Shown: piece by piece, positions 7,009 through 10,049 of the stretch
Layout of the letters: the number at the start of each line of letters is the position of its first letter
How positions within the stretch are numbered: position 1 is the first letter of the stretch
Source: CAJWPI01 sp964635015
GTDB lineage: Bacteria > Pseudomonadota > Gammaproteobacteria > Magnimaribacterales > Magnimaribacteraceae
Direction: 5' to 3'
Length of the DNA: 10,049 nt
NCBI GenBank assembly: GCA_964635015.1
Contig: CAZWMS010000041.1
Span: forward strand, 1 to 10,049
Made by a program: the position numbers and the translations under genes
Notes under the pieces: generated by a model
The model's input: the letters and a program-made list of their open reading frames with translations, nothing else
Database searches by the model: none
Told to the model about the DNA's origin: nothing

Positions 7009-7389
7009 ATGACAGGAAATAAAGAATTTGTTTCTGTAGCAGACTCTACAGATATAGAGCTAGGTCAATCTCTTTCTTTAAAAATAAACGGAGTACAGAT
7101 CTTAATATGTCATACTAAAGATGGAATTTATGCTATAGAAGATCAATGTACTCATGCTAATCAACCTCTGTGTGGAGGAAGAATAGAAGGGAACTTAATA
7201 AGTTGTCCAGTTCACGGAGCACTTTTTGATGTCAGAAATGGTGAGGTTAAAGGACCGCCTGCTTCTATAAAATTGAGAACTTTTGAGCTGAAAATAGATG
7301 GCACTTCGATAGGGATAGAAAAACCTGAAAAGACAGTTAACATAGTTCCTACATTAGGACCAGGATCATTTCCTCCGAGAAGAGTTTAA
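7009..7389 (+). CDS. Rieske-type 2Fe-2S ferredoxin
   Basis: A 126-residue single-domain Rieske protein with C47-T-H49 and C66-P-V-H69 as cluster ligands, spaced as in the ferredoxins of ring-hydroxylating oxygenase systems (BphF/CarAc-like). The domain fills about residues 6-105. The last 20 or so residues form a Pro/Gly-rich tail longer than the roughly 105-residue minimal ferredoxins. It should carry single electrons in the cytosol from a flavin reductase to the Rieske oxygenase encoded immediately upstream. Only two bases separate the genes, so translation is probably coupled. No ferredoxin reductase gene is present in this window, so the electron source must be encoded elsewhere or beyond the right edge. 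A role as the small ferredoxin-like subunit of nitrite reductase (NirD) is less likely in this context. Confidence 0.88.
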   Translation: MTGNKEFVSVADSTDIELGQSLSLKINGVQILICHTKDGIYAIEDQCTHANQPLCGGRIEGNLISCPVHGALFDVRNGEVKGPPASIKLRTFELKIDGTSIGIEKPEKTVNIVPTLGPGSFPPRRV

Positions 7390-7397
7390 AAGAAGCT

Positions 7398-8237
7398 ATG
7401 TCAACTGAATATAAATATCTAATCATAGAATACCCCAAAGAAGGTGTATCTCGCCTTCTACTTAATAGACCAGAGAAAAGAAACGCAATGTTCAATCCGT
7501 TACGAAAAGAACTTTTTTCTGCATTAGAAGAACTAGATAGTAATGAAAATATAAGAGTCATAATTCTAGGAGGAGCAGGAAGTTGTTTTAGTGCAGGGTA
7601 TGATTTAGGTTTTAATGTTTCTTCAGAGCTTCCATATCATGCTAGTATTAGTGATGGCTTCTGGGCCCGTCATGTTGTTGAAGGTGCTCTAAAAATTTGG
7701 GATCTATCAACCCCAGTAATAGCACAAGTTCATGGTTATTGCTTGGCTGGAGGAACCGAATTGGCCACTTCATGCGACTTGGTTTATGTTGCCAAAGATG
7801 CAAAGATAGGTTATCCGGTAGTACGGGCTATTAGTCCTCCTGACAATCAATTTTTTCCTTGGTTAATGGGCATGAGAAATGCAATGGAAATGATGCTGAC
7901 GGGAGACTCAATTAACGGAGAAGAGGCAGTAGAAAAAGGTTTTGCTAACAGATGTTTCTCAGAAGTTACTCTTTCAGATGAAGTTCTGAAAATAGCAGAA
8001 AAAATAGCTAAAGTACCTCCTGAGATTCAGGCTATTAATAAAAGAGCAGTACACAGACAGATGGAAGTTATGGGTATTAGAACTGGGATTAGGTCAGGAA
8101 CAGAACTGCAAGCTCTAGCTATGCATACAAAAGCCACTAGAGAACATCTCAAAGAACTCTCTAAGGGAATTACTGATGCCCTCAACGAAAGAGATAAGAA
8201 GTTTGGTGATTATCGTACCTCTAAGAAGAAAGAGTAA
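7398..8237 (+). CDS. Enoyl-CoA hydratase/isomerase (crotonase) family protein
   Basis: A 279-residue crotonase-fold protein. The oxyanion-hole blocks are both visible: GSCFSAGYDL (61-70, backbone of A66) and HGYCLAGGTELATSCDL (112-128, backbone of G118). E121 corresponds to the first catalytic glutamate of rat mitochondrial enoyl-CoA hydratase (E144). The position of the second glutamate (E164) is Val141 in IGYPVVRAIS, so ordinary syn-hydration of enoyl-CoA is doubtful. Isomerase, hydrolase, or ring-opening C-C lyase activities of the superfamily are possible. The length is slightly above the usual 255-265 because of a charged C-terminal extension (about 262-279). It starts eight bases after the ferredoxin gene with a close AAGAAG. 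Its placement next to the oxygenase and before the DUF35/thiolase pair suggests it acts on a CoA thioester of the oxygenated substrate. Confidence 0.85.
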   Translation: MSTEYKYLIIEYPKEGVSRLLLNRPEKRNAMFNPLRKELFSALEELDSNENIRVIILGGAGSCFSAGYDLGFNVSSELPYHASISDGFWARHVVEGALKIWDLSTPVIAQVHGYCLAGGTELATSCDLVYVAKDAKIGYPVVRAISPPDNQFFPWLMGMRNAMEMMLTGDSINGEEAVEKGFANRCFSEVTLSDEVLKIAEKIAKVPPEIQAINKRAVHRQMEVMGIRTGIRSGTELQALAMHTKATREHLKELSKGITDALNERDKKFGDYRTSKKKE

Positions 8238-8589
8238 TTTAACCCTTTTCTTTATTTCTCTTTTTATTTTTATGACTTCTTGTTCTAAAGAAGGGCTAAT
8301 AATAGGAGCTACTTGGGAAGGAGAATCTGATTTTATGTTTGTTACTGGAGATAAGATGCAAATGAATTACGCAAGTTACATTCCTGGAAAATTAGCATAC
8401 ATAGGAAGTTTCTATGAAGTAATGAAACTAGGGTCTAATGAATTGATAGACAAAATGGAAGTTGTAGAGATAGAGTTTAAATCAAGGGTTGATGGCAAGA
8501 ATTACTGTAGGATATGGGGAAAAGTAGATCGTTCTGACGAAATGAGCTATCTATTAGCCTATGAATGCATACCAGTATATCAAAGGTAA
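8206..8589 (+). CDS. Small predicted lipoprotein of unknown function
   Basis: I do not recognise this protein. From GTG 8206 it has 127 residues. A short basic stretch (PLRRKSN) is followed by a hydrophobic segment and the lipobox MTSC, so Cys26 would be lipidated, leaving a mature chain of about 102 residues. The residue after the cysteine is Ser, not Asp, which in Gram-negatives favours sorting to the outer membrane. The mature part has Cys101 and Cys121, which could form a disulfide. It is rich in beta-prone, charged segments and has no known motif. An in-frame ATG at 8176 would give 137 residues but a 62-base overlap with the crotonase gene and an unusually long n-region. GTG 8206, with AAGAAG upstream and a 32-base overlap, gives a more normal signal peptide. 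An envelope protein inside a catabolic operon may aid uptake or binding of a hydrophobic substrate, but that is speculation. Confidence 0.65.
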   Translation: MIIVPLRRKSNLTLFFISLFIFMTSCSKEGLIIGATWEGESDFMFVTGDKMQMNYASYIPGKLAYIGSFYEVMKLGSNELIDKMEVVEIEFKSRVDGKNYCRIWGKVDRSDEMSYLLAYECIPVYQR

Positions 8590-8621
8590 ACAAAATTCAA
8601 CTTTCAGGATAAAATAGAGTA

Positions 8622-9062
8622 ATGACAAAGAATTCAGGAATATCAATAGATAGTAATCTTTTTGACTGGCCCTCTAATAAACCTCACTTGAAAGGCTCAC
8701 AATGCAGTGACTGTGAAGCTGTCACATTTCCAATCCAAGATGGATGTCCAAGATGCTGCGGTACCAATATGAGACAAATTCCTTTAAAAACTCAAGGAAC
8801 TCTCTGGAGTTGGACTGTCCAGGGTTTTTTGCCTAAGTCTCCACCTTATGCTGGACAGGAAACGCTAGAAAACTTTAAACCTTACGGTGTAGGTTATGTA
8901 GAGTTGGAAGGACAGGTGAGAGTAGAAACAAGATTAAAAGAATCAGATCCTGAAAAATTAAACATTGGCATGCCTATGGAATTGGTTTTTGATAAATTTA
9001 TGGAAGACGAAGAAGGCAATGATATTATTAGTTTTTCTTTTGCACCACTAACTGGAGATTAA
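8622..9062 (+). CDS. DUF35 zinc-ribbon/OB-fold protein, thiolase partner
   Basis: A 146-residue protein with an N-terminal rubredoxin-like zinc ribbon, C28-x2-C31 and C42-x2-C45 (a further Cys at 46), followed by an OB-fold from about residue 52 to 140. The TLWSWTVQGF and YGVGYVELEG segments are typical of DUF35 (PF12172/PF01796). Such proteins have no activity alone but form complexes with thiolase-like proteins. The best-known cases are the DUF35 domain of ChsH2, which binds the aldolase Ltp2 in cholesterol side-chain degradation, and the DUF35 partner of archaeal acetoacetyl-CoA thiolase/HMG-CoA synthase. The following thiolase gene starts after a single base, which strongly supports a complex of the two products. 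The upstream gap (32 bases) has an AGGA at 8606-8609, rather far from the ATG. Confidence 0.87.
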   Translation: MTKNSGISIDSNLFDWPSNKPHLKGSQCSDCEAVTFPIQDGCPRCCGTNMRQIPLKTQGTLWSWTVQGFLPKSPPYAGQETLENFKPYGVGYVELEGQVRVETRLKESDPEKLNIGMPMELVFDKFMEDEEGNDIISFSFAPLTGD

Positions 9063-9063
9063 A

Positions 9064-10049
9064 ATGACAGACGTAGCCATTATTGGAATAGGATTACATC
9101 CTTTTGGAAGAACTAAAGGAGTCAGTGGACAAGATCAAGGGATACATGCCGCTAGAGAAGCACTTAAAGATGCAGGGGTGGACTGGAGTGATCTTGAATT
9201 TGCATATGGAGGGAGCGCAGCTGCTGGCTCAGCTGATTCAATGGTAAATAAAATGGGTTTAACAGGTCTACAATTTATAAACGTTGCTAATGGGTGTGCT
9301 ACAGGTGGAAGTGCTTTGCAGTCAGCTTATATGGCTATTAAGTCTGGAGCCTTTGATATTGGCATTGCTGTAGGTTTTGATAAACATGAAAGAGGAGCTT
9401 TTAGGGTAGATTCTCCTGATTGGTATGGACAAACAGGATTAGCTTTAACGACCCAATTTTTTGGTATGAAGATTCAGAAATACATGGCTGATTTTGACAT
9501 TTCTGATGATACTCTAATCAAAGTTGCAGAAAAAGCTTTTAGAAATGGATCTCTCAACCCAACAGCTTGGAGAAAAAAACCTCTTTCTTATGAAGAAATT
9601 AAAAACTCACCTATGTTGAGTCACCCTTTAAGAAAATATCAGTTTTGTTCACCTGCTGAAGGTGGTGCTGCTATTGTTATGTGCAAATCAGAAATTGCTA
9701 AAAAATTTACTTCTAAACCCCTTTATCTTAAGGCAGCAGTAGTAAGAACTAGAAGGTATGGATCTTTTGAGGTTTTTACAAAAGGCCAGGCAATAGATCA
9801 AGCTGAGAGTCCAACAGTAGATGCCTCCAAAGCTGCTTATGAAATGGCTGGAGTTGGACCAGAGGATATTGATGTTGCTCAATTACAGGATACAGAAGCA
9901 GGTGCTGAAATTATGCATATGTCAGAAAATGGCTTATGTAAGGATGGCGATCAAGAGGAAATGATTCAAACAGGAGCTACTGAGATAACAGGTAAGCTTC
10001 CAGTTAATACTGATGGTGGATGTATAGCAAACGGAGAACCTATTGGAGC
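9064..10049 (+). CDS. SCP-x/Ltp-type thiolase-like protein, 3' end cut off
   Basis: The frame from ATG 9064 stays open to the right edge, giving 328 residues of what should be about 380-400. The N-terminal VAIIGIGLHPFGR segment and NVANGCATGG (73-82) mark the thiolase superfamily, with Cys78 at the nucleophile position. The C-terminal part diverges. Where SCP2-thiolases have HDCF and classical thiolases NEAF, this protein has QLQDTEAGAE (273-282). The GHP motif that supplies the catalytic histidine is GEP here (NTDGGCIANGEP, 315-326). Relatives are labelled acetyl-CoA acetyltransferases or lipid-transfer proteins, but these changes argue against normal Claisen thiolysis. A retro-aldol lyase role, as in Ltp2-type enzymes, is a reasonable alternative. 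One base separates it from the DUF35 gene, its presumed subunit. The last catalytic region (CxG near the C terminus) is outside the window. Confidence 0.85.
   Translation, partial: MTDVAIIGIGLHPFGRTKGVSGQDQGIHAAREALKDAGVDWSDLEFAYGGSAAAGSADSMVNKMGLTGLQFINVANGCATGGSALQSAYMAIKSGAFDIGIAVGFDKHERGAFRVDSPDWYGQTGLALTTQFFGMKIQKYMADFDISDDTLIKVAEKAFRNGSLNPTAWRKKPLSYEEIKNSPMLSHPLRKYQFCSPAEGGAAIVMCKSEIAKKFTSKPLYLKAAVVRTRRYGSFEVFTKGQAIDQAESPTVDASKAAYEMAGVGPEDIDVAQLQDTEAGAEIMHMSENGLCKDGDQEEMIQTGATEITGKLPVNTDGGCIANGEPIG

Noticed and set aside
7349..7561. Minus-strand open frame across the ferredoxin/crotonase junction
   Set aside because: It is antisense to conserved coding sequence and has no ribosome-binding site or recognisable motif.
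8176..8205. ATG 8176 as the start of the lipoprotein gene
   Set aside because: It would add ten polar residues before the signal peptide and overlap the crotonase gene by 62 bases; GTG 8206 gives a normal signal peptide.
9688..9882. Minus-strand open frame opposite the thiolase gene
   Set aside because: The plus-strand thiolase frame runs uninterrupted through it; the minus frame has no recognisable content.

Overview
This is an AT-rich bacterial window with dense coding and short gaps. It carries twelve complete or nearly complete genes plus one gene cut at each edge. Gene content points to an aerobic heterotrophic proteobacterium: oxygen-using Rieske enzymes, many short-chain dehydrogenases, a crotonase, and a DUF35/SCP-x-type thiolase pair in compact operons. 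A streamlined AT-rich marine gammaproteobacterium such as the SAR86 group would fit, but that placement is inference. No rRNA, tRNA, CRISPR array or mobile element was seen.

Bases 1-1468 (plus strand) hold the 3' end of a ferritin-like, probably di-iron, protein and a two-domain VOC/glyoxalase-like protein 11 bases further on. Bases 1452-2162 (minus strand) hold a YwaF/TIGR02206-type membrane protein whose 3' end overlaps the VOC gene tail-to-tail by 17 bases. After a 64-base divergent gap, bases 2227-3501 (plus) encode a transporter related to the ATP/ADP (NTP/NDP exchange) translocases.

From 3582 to the right edge runs one apparent operon, all on the plus strand, with gaps of 1-32 bases or an overlap. 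The order is DUF3237 protein, two SDR dehydrogenases, a Rieske oxygenase alpha subunit, a Rieske ferredoxin, a crotonase, a small lipoprotein, a DUF35 zinc-ribbon/OB-fold protein and an SCP-x-like thiolase that runs off the end. A recognisable promoter with an extended -10 and a strong Shine-Dalgarno site precede it.

The operon reads as a catabolic route. The Rieske pair would hydroxylate a cyclic or otherwise hydrophobic substrate, the SDRs would oxidise the resulting alcohols, and the crotonase and DUF35/thiolase would cleave CoA-bound intermediates. Both CoA enzymes depart from the textbook catalytic residues: the crotonase lacks the second glutamate, and the thiolase has GEP in place of GHP and lacks the usual HDCF/NEAF motif. 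This suggests chemistry other than plain beta-oxidation, perhaps retro-aldol or ring cleavage as in steroid or terpenoid catabolism. The substrate cannot be read from the sequence. No Rieske reductase, CoA ligase or regulator lies in the window.
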